Positions 21,260 through 32,137 of a DNA stretch of 64,000 nucleotides are shown in pieces (position 1 is the stretch's first letter; every line of letters starts with the position of its first letter). The DNA is from Carpediemonas membranifera (taxonomy: Eukaryota > Fornicata), in assembly GCA_019828565.1 (NCBI GenBank), contig JAHDYR010000038.1, positions 372,001 to 436,000 of the forward strand, read 5' to 3'. Position numbers and translations under genes: made by a program. The notes under the pieces were generated by a model that saw only the letters and a list, made by a program, of their open reading frames with translations, ran no database searches and had not been told where the DNA came from.

Positions 21260-21945
21260 TGTCCACTTCAGTGTTGGCGACAACCACCCGCCTTATGGCG
21301 AGGGTAACCCCCCTGCTTGGCGTGGAAGCGGTGTCGATTCATCTGAACTGGGTCTTGGTGGTACAACGGCTGGGCAGACTCGGTGAGGGAAATTCCGCTC
21401 GAGGGATCGACTGTCGTGGGGTTGAGGGTGTGCAGGATGAGCTATAGGCCGCGCTTGACCCCGACTGACTCCTGAAAGTGTACTGGATGTCTGAAGTTCA
21501 ACGAGAGCACCGCAGTAAGCCGTCCTCGTTCACTGGTTGGTGGACCACTAGGTCTCGGGACCTGAGCCGCATGTCTGGAGAGAAGAAGAACGTCGTGCGG
21601 TGCATGAACTCCACCTGGGCTCCGCAGGTCTTGTTGGGCAGGGGACCGACTTGCAAGAGTGCTTGTGATGCACGTTGACAGATGACGCCAGATAACGACT
21701 CCGGCCGACTAGGGCTCGGGCCAGACGCCCCCAGCTTTGGGGCGGGGGCCAACCTGGGTGGTGAGGTCGGCCTGCCCCACGAATCCATCCACACATTCAC
21801 CCCCGTCCCCTTGCCGGGCCCCATCTCCCATGTGTGGCTGTTCGGTCGGAGCACCTTCGTCCTTGGCGAGCGTCTGTGGTTTACGGGGCACTATAGGGCA
21901 GCGTACGGTCAGCTGGAGGACCTTTCAGCGGATGAGAGCCACTAG
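21260..21945 (+). pseudogene. Degenerate RCC1-like repeat sequence
   Basis: RCC1-type blade signatures occur in different frames: VGDNHPPYGEGN with SSELGLG near 21270-21370, an ARVLVMHVDR segment near 21650, and DNDSGRLGLG followed by SHVWLFGRSTFVLGE and LWFTGHYRAAYGQL at 21690-21930. Intervening stops and frame changes mean no single product can be read. Undetected introns could explain part of it, but I could not place convincing splice sites. A related complete gene lies at 48657-50444. Confidence 0.5.
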
Positions 21946-22476
21946 TGCGCCTTTGGCTCGAGATCGACGGCGAGTGGTTTCGGTGACGGCCGGATTGGAT
22001 GAAGGGCGTGGTCGTCAGCAGACCTATGAGATTTGTACAGGTTTCTCGGCAGTTCAGACAGGCTGTTGGAGTCGAGAGACACTGACGAGGACGAAGGGCA
22101 ACAGTTGAAAGAATCCGCGGCGAGCACGGGGATAAAGCAAACGATCCACCGAATGATCATCCATACTGTCCAGAAGCCTTCAGAATGCCTGAAGTAAGCC
22201 AGCATCAAGCTCCAGCTTGTCCTCAATAGCGTGAGCCACGTCAGATGAAGGCTCAACTGATGTGTATGCAAGGAGAAGGGTATAGAAGAGAGAAAGGCCG
22301 CTAGTAACCATGTTCTCGTCCTCCTTGAAAGCGTACTTCGCTAGTTCGAGGGTTAGTTCGTTTGTGTCGGAATGGGTCTAGCTGTGCATCGCCGTGTATT
22401 TGATGCGGTCTAGCCCCTCCATGCCAGTCGAGCCATGTCAAGCACGACAGGAAACAGTCGACAAACATTTATGGCC
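21946..22476. other. No supported gene
   Basis: No frame with recognisable content on either strand; no RNA gene or repeat seen. Confidence 0.45.
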
Positions 22477-23110
22477 CTAGATCAGGGTGGCGAGGACAAG
22501 GAGCACGACCAGCAGACCCACCCGAGCCCAGACGGCGGCATCGTACGTGCTGAACATGAAGCTGGTTGTGGTTCCAGCCGCATTGATCTCGGAGAGCGCC
22601 TCCAAGTCTGCGAAGACCAGATTGATTATCTGACCACCAGCGCTACCAACGGGGTTGTACACAACTGTCTCTGTCTCACTTCCAGGGATTCGATTGAGAT
22701 CGCTGTCGGCCAAGAATCCTGACGTGGCGACTCTGAAATCCTCGGTGGTGCTGCCGGTCATAGTACTCATGGTCACGGCAACGACGCCGTTGAGTGTGTC
22801 ATCGACTACGGTGCTTACGCCGCCAGCGATCGTGCCTTCTGGGTTATCAAACGTGGCATGCTTCGTAAACACCCAGCTGTCACTATCGTGGTCGTAATCG
22901 ATGAAACCGTACTCGCTCGAGCCTGCGCCGACCACCGAGGCGCCCAGTCTTGTGCTGTACAGCTGGGCGTCGACACTTTCGAAATTTGAAACGACTAGGG
23001 TGGAAGAGTGAGGGCTGCTCGGGGCGTGATCGTCGGAGACGAGGAGGACTTCCCTATGGACCGCGGGGAGCGCTGCGGGTCGGGTTGAGGGACGACATGG
23101 CGTCGTTGTC
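22477..23110 (-). pseudogene. Truncated paralogue of the secreted protein at 30881-32137
   Basis: The last ~200 residues match the C-terminal half of the 30881-32137 product in order: EVLLVSDDHAP/SSTLVVSN, then SSEYGFIDYDHDSDSWVF (compare STIYGFIEYDSAEQTWGF), then GSETETVVYN, and the terminal hydrophobic AAVWARVGLLVVLLVLATLI. No Met or signal peptide is found where the N-terminal half should be; the frame fades near 23110. It is either a 5'-truncated pseudogene or a partial gene duplication. Confidence 0.6.
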
Positions 23111-23333
23111 GGCTCTGAGGCGGGATCGAGTGGCCAGGCGGATCTTGCGCATGGGGCTGAGCGTGTTAACGATGCTTGTGAACTCCTGTCACAGGTAGTA
23201 CTCGCTGCTGTCTGAACAGGAGCCGGTGGCGTCGACGGCGATGCTAAGGCGGGGTCGACTTGTACTGGGAGTCGATTGAGCGTAGCCCCAGGTCGGTATT
23301 GACATCTCTAGCACATATACACACGTATAAACA

Positions 23334-24749
23334 CTACACCAACTCCTCTGTGTGCGCCGTGACCGGGAACGCGGCGCCGCTGTTGGGGTAACCTGCGAAG
23401 AAATCGGCCAGATTAGACCGCCATCCATGGTCAAACTGGTTGTGCCAGACGCCATTCTCGTATCTGATGTAGTCATATCGCATCCAATTGATTGCCTCAT
23501 TAGTCGTCAGATTTGTCAAAATATTCTTGACCTGCTGATGGAACAAACGATAAACGAAAGGCAACGTGGCCCCAGCGATGGCAGCCATGACCACCGTCCC
23601 TGATCTGAGCACCGCAATCCTCCACAGCTTTGCCCACAGACTGCCTTCGAGTCCGCCGACGTGGCAGACAACCATAGTCAAGGGAAGAACAGTCGTGACC
23701 GCAAGCGCGACCATGGTGGCAAGTAGCATTGCCATAAACTGCCGGATATTACCCGCACCGATGCAGCAGTTTGTCCAGACGCAGTGGTGGTCGTGCCGCC
23801 TGATACACACGTCGCACGAACGGCAGTGCTTGCTGCGGAGGGGCTTTTTGACGTGGCAGGACTCGCAGATCGGCTGCTCCTTCGTGTAGTCGATCTTTGA
23901 GTGTGGGTCGTCGTTGGTGATAACGCCGGGGTTCGCTCGATTGGTGATTACTAGAAGAACGAGGGCTGCTACGGTGGGCAAAACCGCGAATATAAACACG
24001 TAAATGGGGTGGGGTGAGGGTATAACCCCGAAAAGGAACGTCGTGACGATTGCCGCGACAAGGCCAGCGAAGTACACCAGCAAGCCGACCGGGGCACGCC
24101 TCACACGATGCCACCAGGCCGTCTGCCCTCTTCGAATACCGTACACAAGGCCCTGGAGCTGCTTTGCCTCAGCAAGTCTTGCGGGCGTGGCACCGTCCAG
24201 GTCTAGTGGTTCGAGCGCCACGCCCCGGCCCACGAGGAAGACCACGTTCTCGTAGTTCCCGCCCATGACCGCTGCGTGGAGAGGGGTCCGCTTCCTAGCG
24301 TCAGTGGCCTCTAGGTCGGCGCCGTGTCTTGCCAGGAGCCGCACAAGATGGGGCGACCCCTGCTCGCACGCCCAGTGGAGCGGGGTGCGGCCCTGGGCGT
24401 CCCTGGAGTTGATGTCTGCGCCTCTAGTGACCAAGAGGCCGGCGGTGACCGGGTAGTCGCCCTGGATGGCCAGGTGGAGGGGGGTGAGGCCGTTGGCTTC
24501 TTTCTCCTCAATGTGCAGGGCGCCAACTGGGTCGGAGAGCAGGAAGTCCACTACTGCTGCGTGGCCTTGCTGGGCTGCGCGTGCTAGGGGCGTCATTTGC
24601 GCTGAATCCTTCGACATTCTTTCGCCTGCATCGATAAGCTTCTGCACGCGGGCAAGATCGCCGTTCCAGCACGCCCAGTGCATTGATGTCTCTGTATTGC
24701 TATTCACCTCATCGTTAACCACAGCGTTCTGCCGTGGTGCCTCGTCCAT
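23334..24749 (-). CDS. Ankyrin-repeat DHHC palmitoyltransferase
   Basis: The frame is open from 24965, but the Met at 24749 (MDEAPRQNAVV) is preferred since the leader upstream has no recognisable content. About five ankyrin repeats come first (TPLARAAQQGHAAVVDFLL; TPLHLAIQGDYPV; TPLHWACEQGSPHLVRLL). Two membrane helices and the DHHC cysteine-rich domain follow: CESCHVKKPLRSKHCRSC and HDHHCVWTNCCIG, with the catalytic Cys in DHHC. Two more helices come after. This is the HIP14/Akr1 architecture: an integral Golgi or plasma-membrane enzyme that transfers palmitate to cysteines of target proteins, with the ankyrin repeats selecting substrates. The length (471 aa) is short for the family but all core motifs are present. 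Confidence 0.9.
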   Translation of the reverse strand: MDEAPRQNAVVNDEVNSNTETSMHWACWNGDLARVQKLIDAGERMSKDSAQMTPLARAAQQGHAAVVDFLLSDPVGALHIEEKEANGLTPLHLAIQGDYPVTAGLLVTRGADINSRDAQGRTPLHWACEQGSPHLVRLLARHGADLEATDARKRTPLHAAVMGGNYENVVFLVGRGVALEPLDLDGATPARLAEAKQLQGLVYGIRRGQTAWWHRVRRAPVGLLVYFAGLVAAIVTTFLFGVIPSPHPIYVFIFAVLPTVAALVLLVITNRANPGVITNDDPHSKIDYTKEQPICESCHVKKPLRSKHCRSCDVCIRRHDHHCVWTNCCIGAGNIRQFMAMLLATMVALAVTTVLPLTMVVCHVGGLEGSLWAKLWRIAVLRSGTVVMAAIAGATLPFVYRLFHQQVKNILTNLTTNEAINWMRYDYIRYENGVWHNQFDHGWRSNLADFFAGYPNSGAAFPVTAHTEELV

Positions 24750-25178
24750 CGTTGACGCGCCCGTTCTTCGTGTCAACTCGGCCGAGTCAGCAACGGTGGC
24801 ATGCAGCGCCGACGCAGCGAGGACGCTACCTTGAGTGCCGGCCCGACATCTCCACCCTCGGCTCCTGAATGATGGCCCAAAACAGTGTTCTCTGTTGTCA
24901 TGACACCGATGTGACCCTAAACTGCGGGAGTTGGTTGCATAAAACTCATTCGTAACACGGCACACCGATCGGCGTGCCTGTTGACAGCCGATGGAAGCGA
25001 TGACTCAATGCGACCATGTGGTGGTGTGCTTGGGTGGCCGAGTCCCGGTTGACAGGCGCACATTTGCTGTGGCCTTCGAGTTGATGGCTCAGAAGCGCTT
25101 CAACGTGTTCCAAGCTTATAAGTGACGGAGGAGGCCTGGCGATGGGTCGGGGCGGGTGTAAATGCTGAGCCAATCTCT

Positions 25179-28100
25179 TTACATATACATGTCGTTCAGC
25201 GTGCGCAGGCCCGGGGCGCTGGGCGCGTTCGTGCGGTATGTCGCGGTGACCGTGCCCATCGCGGCGAGCGCGGCTGCTCTCTCGTCTTCGGACAGCGTCA
25301 TCCAGGGCGCGCTGGCGTTCGCGAAGGTGCCGACCTCGTGGTTGCGCACGGCGCTCTCCGTGTACATCTCGGTCGCGACACTGTCGGGCAGCGCGGTGAC
25401 GACCTCCGCGAAGGTGGGGCGGTCGCGCGGGTCGGGCGCCACGCAGCGGCGGATCAGCTTGCCCACGGCCGCCGGCGTGCCCGCGGGGATCATCGGCCGG
25501 TAGCCAGCCCGCACGTGCGCGCGGATGGCGTCGAGCCCGAGGCGCTCCTGGCGGTACGGGATGTCGCGCGCGGCGATCTCCCAGAGCGTGATGCCGAAGG
25601 CGTAGACGTCGGCCTTCTCGCCGCCCACGCCGTCGAAGCGCTCGGGCGCCATCCACGGCCACGAGCCCTCGACGTCCGCCACGCGCTGGTCGAGCCGCGC
25701 GGTCAGCCCGAAGTCGCTGATCTTGGCGCTGCCCTTCGCGACGAGGACGTTGAGCGACTTGAGGTCCCTGTGCTCGTAGCCCTCGCCCACGATGAACGCC
25801 ATGGCCGCCGCGATGTCGCGCGCGAACTGCAGCCGCGCGTCCCAGGGCAGGTCGGCCTTCAAAGCAGCAGCGCCGAGAGCGACCCCGACGCGAGCTCGAG
25901 CGCGAGCCGGATCTCCCGGTCGTCCTGCTCGAGCGCGTAGAGCGCGACGACGTTGCTGTGGCGCAGCTGCTTGTGGACGAAGATCTCGTTCTGCAGCCGA
26001 CTGGCCTGCACCGCGTTCAGGTCGGCCCGCGCGACGACCTTGACGGCGCAGTCGGTGCCGCCGTACGTGCCGCGGAAGACGGCCATGCTGCCCTTCTTGA
26101 CTGTCTGCGCAGCCGTCTTGCCCTTGTACGTCGCGGCCCGGTCGGCGCCGTGCTTCAGCAGCAGGCTGACGATGTCGAAGTTGCCCGCCTTGACGGCAGC
26201 GAAGAGCGGCGGCATCTTGCCGTCCACGCCGTTCGCGGACACGCCCGCCGCGAGCAGCCGCTTCACGGCAGCGGTGTCGCCCTGCATGATGGCGTCGCTG
26301 AGCTGCTTCGTCAGGGCGTCGTTGATGGCGGCCCGGATCACGCCGGCCATGAGCGGGTCGGCCACGCCCTTGACGGCCTGCAGCGCGTTGACGCCGACCG
26401 GCGGGAGGAGGGGGTCGGCGCCGCGGGCGAGCAGCTTCGTCGCGGAGTCCCAGTGGCCGCCCTGGATGGCGACCACGAGCGCAGTCGTGTTCCGGCTGAC
26501 GGTGTCGAGATCAACCCTCGTATCAAGCATCGCGGCCAGCATCGGCGGCTTGGCGACGGCGGCCAGCAGCGGGTGGCCGTCCGGAAAGGCGTCGTCGAGC
26601 AGGCAGCCGGCCTTGAGCAGCGCCGCGAAGGCCTGCGGCTGGTCGTGCACGAACGCGCTGTGCAGCGGCGACCGACCCTCGCGGTCGAGGCAGTTGAGGA
26701 CGACGGGGCTGAACTTGACACTCCGGAGCAGCGTCTTCGAGCGCATCATGCCGACGTCGCCGCTGATGATGTGCGCGTGGAGCTCGTCGCTCCTCTCCAG
26801 CGCCTCCTTGACGCGGCCTCTGAGCGCGGGCATCGGGTCATTGGCGAGCGCCTGCACGGGCTGGAGGCGGGCGAGGTCGGTCCTCAGCGCGAGCACTCGC
26901 GCCTCGTGCTGCTCCGCGTGCGGGCCGGCGGCGGCCAGCAGGCGCTTGGCGTCGCTCAGATCCGCGGCCACGTAAAGCGCTTCGTCAACAGCGTTGAGAG
27001 CACGTGTTTCAGCCAACAGTGTCAGTAACATAGGGTGGCGGTTGAGTAGCTCGAGAAGGGCTTCAACATCGGCGGCTTGGCTCGACGTGAATCCGGTAGG
27101 ACCAAGAGAGACGGTGCATTCGGGGTGAGCCAGCCTCATCTCGAAGGAGCGGGGCAGGCCCGTGGCGAGGATGTGTATGACGACCCGCGCCAGGTCGGCG
27201 AGGTAGAGGGGCGAGTCGTCGGACGGCAGGCGGATGTCGGCGCCGAGCGTGGGTTGGGCGCAGACCTCCTCGATCTCTGGTGAGTTAGTGGAGGGCCACT
27301 GCTTGGCGGTGTTGTCGGAAGATCCAGAGAGCAGGGTCGACCCGTCTGGGGAGAATGCGACGCTCCACACAATATCGGCATGACCCCAGAGCGTTTTTAA
27401 GCACTCGCCGCTGCCGATGCTCCAGAGCTTAATGGTGTTGTCACCAGACCCAGAGGCGAGGGTCCTGCCGTCGGGCGAGAAGGCGACGCTGATGACAAAG
27501 CTCGCGTGCCCCCTGAGGACAGCGACGCACTCCCAGGTCCTGGTGTCCCAGAGTCTGATGGTGCTGTCGCAAGACCCAGAGGCCAGCAGAGCGCCGTCCG
27601 GGGAGATGGCGACGGAGAGAACCCAATCTGAGTGCCCTTCCATCGTCCTGCACACGCCGGTGGCGACGTCCCACGTCCTGACTGTCTTGTCATATGATCC
27701 GGACACCAGCGTCTTGCCGTCTGGGGAGAAGGCGAGGCTTCTCACATCATTGGTGTGTCCCTCGAGCGTCTTGACGAGTCTGCCGGTCTGGTCCCACAGC
27801 TTGATCTTGTGGTCAGTCCCGCCCGAGGCGATGGTCGACCCGTCCGGGGAGACGGCGATGCACCGAACAGCCCCGCCATGCTCCATCGTCGTCGTGCACA
27901 CGCCGCGCTTGTCCCTCAGCTTGGTCGTCCCATCCCATGACCCGGTGACCATGGTGCCGTCAGGGAGGAAGGCGACGCTGGTCACGTTAGTGGTGTGACC
28001 CTTCATCGTCTGGATGCGCTCAGCCATCCTCGCATGCCAGGCAGCGAGCAGATCGTCGACGGCGCTGTCGGGCTTGTCGGCGGCCAGCTTTCCATACCTC

Positions 28101-29062
28101 ATCGTGACAGTGAGGTCGGGCTCAGTCAGCCTCATGCTGAACTCTCTGGGCAGCCCGTCCAATGTCGAGAGGTGGTCGAGGACGCGGCCGAGGTCTGTAG
28201 CGGTGAGGGGCGTGGATCCGATGGGCTTGAGGTGGAGCTTGTCCTCTGGGGCGAAGATGCGCGTAGTGGCGTCGCTGATCATGTCCTCTACTGCTCTGCA
28301 CTCGCGGCTGCGTGATATTCTCGGGGAGGACGCACCATTGCTCGGATACACTGCGTAAGCGCTCTTAACTCGCCGCGGGCTGCATATCTGCACCGAAGCT
28401 GCGGGGAACGTACCAGCTGTGTAAGTGGGTGGCGTGGAACGAACTTTCTGCATCGTCGCTGATTCATCTCGCTGAATTTGGATGGTGTTTGCGACTGAGC
28501 AGTCCGACATCGTGACGTCCCAAAAGTTCGTGTTTGTCCAGGTGTCTCTGGTGGCAGCCATCGTCGAGATGGCGTGACTCGCCGCCCACTGCGGGGTGAT
28601 GCCGCCAATCAAATGATGAGCCTCCTTCCTCGGCCCCAGGTCGCACACGACGAGTTGCCTCGATCTGTCTCCCGTCACAGCCACGAGCTTCGTCCCTACA
28701 GCCGTGAGCACGTGGGCGCCCTGTTCTGCGTCGGGCAGGATGTGGTCTCTGTGGGGGTGGCTGTTGAACGAGCCGTTGTTGTGGTATACAACTGCCCCAC
28801 CGCGCTCGTCGCCGGCGATGATGTGGCCTTGGGCCGAGAACGAGGCAGCCATCATTGATCGCTGACACCTATGGTTCGAGAAGACCGTCAGGGGCCGAGT
28901 AAGATGTCTCGCGTCCCACAGCTTGACGGTCGAGTCCCGACCCGAGCTGAGTATCTCCCCATGCGGCGAGACGTCGAGAGTGTTGAGAGCATGTCGGTGT
29001 GCCCTCACAGCCTCACCCCAGGTGCCGTCGATCAGGCCATGTAGAGGCGAGGCAGCGGCCAA
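25179..29062 (-). CDS. WD40-ankyrin-protein kinase fusion (one single-base frame break)
   Basis: Read as one gene of about 1295 residues. An isolated N-terminal WD40 unit (LSSGRDSTVKLWDARH) is followed by an array of six or seven WD40 repeats (e.g. VAFSPDGRTLASGSGDNTIKLW). Then come ankyrin-type repeats (RSPLHSAFVHDQPQAFAALL; PPLFAAVKAGNFDIVSLLLKHGA) and a C-terminal kinase. The kinase has VFRGTYGGTDCAVKVV, HRDLKSLNVLV, SDFG and WMAPERF, so catalytic residues are intact and TKL-like. The frame is broken at 25859-25862 within a TTT run between the glycine loop/K part and the HRD part; one extra T would restore it. The kinase half is GC-rich. Substrates and inputs are unknown. Confidence 0.8.
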
Positions 29063-29617
29063 AGGATTTACCGTCTAGTGAAGCTCATCTGCGTGGCTGT
29101 GGGCGTGTTCATGAAGCTCAGCTCGTACCCGCACCGCTGCCCGAGCACGGTCGCCACGCCCATGACGGAGCGGCTTCAGAATCGTTGGCAACGATGGTTC
29201 GGACACACAGAGCAGCCGTGAAAAGGAGTAGCAGGAGACTGAGACGGGGCTTGACATTCTTTCAAGCATTTGTTGGTTCTGGTTGATTATTCGACACCAA
29301 TGTGTCGAATCGAGAATGTGACTTCAACTATATTGTGACAATTGAACTTCAACGGTTGAAAGCCGAGTCTTGTGCAACTTAGGGCATGCCTTGATGATGC
29401 AGACCATGTAAGATGCATGGACATCTCGTGCTCCATAGCTCAGACCATGTTCGTGACCATGAAAAAAACTCCGCCCAAAGATTGGATGCAGCGTGGAAAG
29501 ACAGACAACAGGGGATGTCCCAGTGTCAACGGTCGGCCGGATCTGCGGTCACGGAGTCGGACTGAGCTCTCTGCGCAGTCGACCCGAGAACCAAGGCTGA
29601 GGTGAGCGCCAAACTCA
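29063..29617. other. Intergenic, contains a hairpin motif
   Basis: No supported gene. It holds the inverted repeat at 29289-29310 described separately and probably the promoter of the WD40-kinase gene. Confidence 0.45.
29289..29310. promoter_or_regulatory. Inverted repeat ATTCGACAC-CAAT-GTGTCGAAT
   Basis: A perfect 9-bp stem with a 4-base loop. The same core (CGACAC...GTGTCG) recurs at 30831, 55946 and in both LTRs of gypsy element 2. Function unknown. Confidence 0.5.
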
Positions 29618-29990
29618 ATGGACGCCTCTGAAACAACACCGAAAGACACCAGAGAGGTAAGGAGAGACCCTAGCCCCCTTTGGTTCCTGTGCAAGAAGAC
29701 TGCATTCACACACCGCGCTGCCGAGGCAGATTCTACCTCCTTCGTCCCGTTATATGCCGGCCGGGCCTTCCACACTGGCTGCCTGGCAGTCCCCCCGGTA
29801 GTCGCCCTCCACGGCTCCCTGAACACCGGGGTCGCGGTCACTGCCAAGAGCGTGTTCCGCTGGGGCGGCGCCTGGTGTCCGACCGTGGCCCCATCGGGCG
29901 GTGTGGGGGCGTACGAGAGGAGACTGCGGCCGTGGCATAGAAATGAGCTTGTCACCGCAGTATTTGTCTCACAACCAGATCATCGTGTCA
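29618..29990 (+). pseudogene. RCC1-like gene fragment
   Basis: The translated segment PLWFLCKKTAFTH, then YAGRAFHTG, VPPVVALHGSL, VAVTAKSVFRWGG and RPWHRNELVTAVFV parallels the RCC1-like gene at 49255-49640 (LPWFLCKKLYFTH, YAGRFFAG, CPPVLRHVMW, LVTAKGLYRQ, PAWHKDRVVTDLVV) in the same order. The frame has no matching flanks and is interrupted, so it is a dispersed fragment. Confidence 0.55.
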
Positions 29991-30109
29991 ACCCAGGGCA
30001 GGTCATGTCGTCGCCGGGGACAACGATGACAGAATAGAATACAACGATGACCATGAGCTTGACTAATGGCACGCACGCTCAGTGGTCCGTCATTAATACA
30101 CAGCAATCC

Positions 30110-30292
30110 ATCCGGTTGGCTCCACTCGCCATCATCACGGCCCACAGCGTGCCTTGGAGCAGGGTGTGCAGGGCGACCGGGAGCTCCTGCCCCTCCGCGA
30201 GCTCGACGTTCATGGAGAGCGGGGGACCGTCTGCGAGGATCGAGCGGGCGCGGTCGAGCAGGGCTTGCGCCGTTGGTTTGAGAGGGGATTTC
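30110..30292 (-). pseudogene. RCC1-like gene fragment, near-identical to 48970-49140
   Basis: About 165 bp read on the minus strand are almost identical at DNA level to the plus-strand segment at about 48975-49140 (protein LKPTAQALLDRARSILADGP... to AVMMASGA). It is in the opposite orientation to the adjacent fragment at 29618-29990, although in the intact gene these two segments lie side by side in the same direction. The region is therefore a rearranged partial copy. Confidence 0.75.
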
Positions 30293-30830
30293 TGAAGCAA
30301 GATTTGGGAATGACGATTGGAGAAGATGGATTCGGGCGAAATACGGCTGCACATTTGTATCATAGTAGCGTATCTGTCATGAATACGCGGTATTATGCAT
30401 CGAAGGCGCATGGAATTGGCGTGGCGAGCAAATCATGGCTGTTCCCGGGAACGAGGGCATCTGCGTCGCTTGAAACGCATGAACTGCCATTACAGAGCTA
30501 TTGTAGCCATCCTGTGTGATTTTTGTGCTCATCTGCCGAGTTTCGCCTGCTGGCATGCCATCGTTCTTTCGCGAAGATGATCGAGCTGATGTCAGACGAC
30601 CGTCGGGAAGACTGTTGGTTGCATCGTCCATTTGGTCCAAGACGCACATACATCGCATGATGGTGGCCTCGCGGCCTTCCGACGCGTGTCGTCAAGATCT
30701 ATCTCTGTCCTTGACCCGAATTCCGCTCTAGGCACGAATCCCGTGCTATAATGGCGACGGATAGGGGCCATACGGGAAATTTCCGACCCTGGCTATATCG
30801 GACGCATCTCCAGATCGGGCGATCTCGAAA
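30293..30830. other. No supported gene
   Basis: Only short overlapping frames; presumed 5' flank of the gene at 30881. Confidence 0.4.
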
Positions 30831-30849
30831 TTCGACACTTTGTGTCGAA
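30831..30849. promoter_or_regulatory. Inverted repeat TTCGACAC-TTT-GTGTCGAA
   Basis: An 8-bp perfect stem with a 3-base loop ends 31 bp upstream of the start codon at 30881. Its position suggests a promoter or 5'-UTR element for this gene. The same core is seen at four other places in the window. Confidence 0.5.
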
Positions 30850-30880
30850 ACTTTCGGCAGACACCAACAGTTCCAGAAAC

Positions 30881-32137
30881 ATGAAGCAGACCGGCATTTG
30901 CCTTCTCATTCTTCTGCAGATAGTCACAGTTGCGATGTGTTACCGCAGCGCTCAGATGGCCGTTCGCGTCCCTGACGTCTCAGAAGCCGCCAACGAGGAT
31001 TTCGTCATTATCACGCCGAGCGACGACCACCAAGGCGTTAATCTGATGGCTACCATCCGGAACAAAGCCACGGACGATGTTACATTCAACTTCTACGATG
31101 CCAACTTCCACGACATCGGCAACGATGATGTCGTCGAGATCAACCCCCATACTTTCATCGTCACCAACGTGACCAATGTCCTCACTGGCACATCCAACCC
31201 CTGCTCCGACAAGGGCTCGGCCACGCCGCACCTTTTCCTCCGCTCAAAGGTCGACAAGGTCGTCTCCGTCAACTACGACGGCACCCAGCTCGCCGAGGCC
31301 AGCATTCCCTTCCGCACGGATGACATGCCCATGTACTGCGACGGCACCAGTGTCTTCGTTTGCACTCAGAGCGAGCTCCTCGTGTACAACCTCGGTCTCG
31401 AGCTGCAGAGCAACCTCACCCTGCCGAACGCCGACTTCGACCACATCTTCCCCTACAACAAGGACGGCATCTCAGTCATCCTCTTTGGAGATTATCCTTA
31501 TGATGATGTGAGCACTATTATCAGCGTCAACACTGACCGTTCCGACTTTGTGTCCAATGTCAATACAACTGAGTTCACCGAGCTCACTGACAGTTTCTAC
31601 TTCGGCGGGCGAATTGCTGCCACTAAGGAGGTGGCCTCAGGCAGCACCATCTACGGCTTCATCGAATACGACTCTGCCGAGCAGACCTGGGGGTTCGGCA
31701 GCGACGCCTGGTACAACGTGACAAGCGATGGTGCAAGCGATGCTGCTTCAGTCATGTACATCTACGCGATCGATGACGAGCTCAACGATGCTTCTTCCGT
31801 CTCTGTTTTATATCTTGATGCCAGTAACCCTGAAAACATTGCATTGATCGCTGATAGTCACCTTGCCGACGCTAATATGCACCCCATCGACGGCACCGAG
31901 GAGATCATCGTCTACTCGGCGGCTGATTACCCCTGCTTGGTGCAGTCGGAGTGCTTTTATATGCGGCTTCGGCTCTTCTCGGATTTGTACCTCAACTACG
32001 CCCTCACTGAGACCACAGTCGGCGACGTGACATCCAATGAGATGCTCTTGACCTTCCAGCGCCCCAACAAGGATGCTGCTGCCTGGGTCAAGGTCGGCCT
32101 CCTTGCGGTGCTCCTCGCATTGCTGGTGCTGGCCTAA
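30881..32137 (+). CDS. Secreted, C-terminally membrane-anchored protein of unknown function
   Basis: The Met at 30881 begins a clear signal peptide (MKQTGICLLILLQIVTVAMC); an upstream in-frame Met at 30842 overlaps the hairpin and is less likely. The 418-residue product is Asp/Thr/Ser-rich and predicted beta-rich. It ends in a hydrophobic segment (VKVGLLAVLLALLVLA) running to the stop with no cytoplasmic tail. That is the pattern of a GPI-attachment signal or a tail anchor. No known domain recognised. A truncated paralogue lies at 22477-23110 in opposite orientation, so this is a small local family of surface proteins. Confidence 0.7.
   Translation: MKQTGICLLILLQIVTVAMCYRSAQMAVRVPDVSEAANEDFVIITPSDDHQGVNLMATIRNKATDDVTFNFYDANFHDIGNDDVVEINPHTFIVTNVTNVLTGTSNPCSDKGSATPHLFLRSKVDKVVSVNYDGTQLAEASIPFRTDDMPMYCDGTSVFVCTQSELLVYNLGLELQSNLTLPNADFDHIFPYNKDGISVILFGDYPYDDVSTIISVNTDRSDFVSNVNTTEFTELTDSFYFGGRIAATKEVASGSTIYGFIEYDSAEQTWGFGSDAWYNVTSDGASDAASVMYIYAIDDELNDASSVSVLYLDASNPENIALIADSHLADANMHPIDGTEEIIVYSAADYPCLVQSECFYMRLRLFSDLYLNYALTETTVGDVTSNEMLLTFQRPNKDAAAWVKVGLLAVLLALLVLA

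Noticed and set aside
25122-27028. Plus-strand ORFs of 272, 340 and 356 codons opposite the WD40-kinase gene
   Set aside because: They lie wholly antisense to a gene with clear kinase and ankyrin motifs, and reflect high GC content (few stops) rather than coding.
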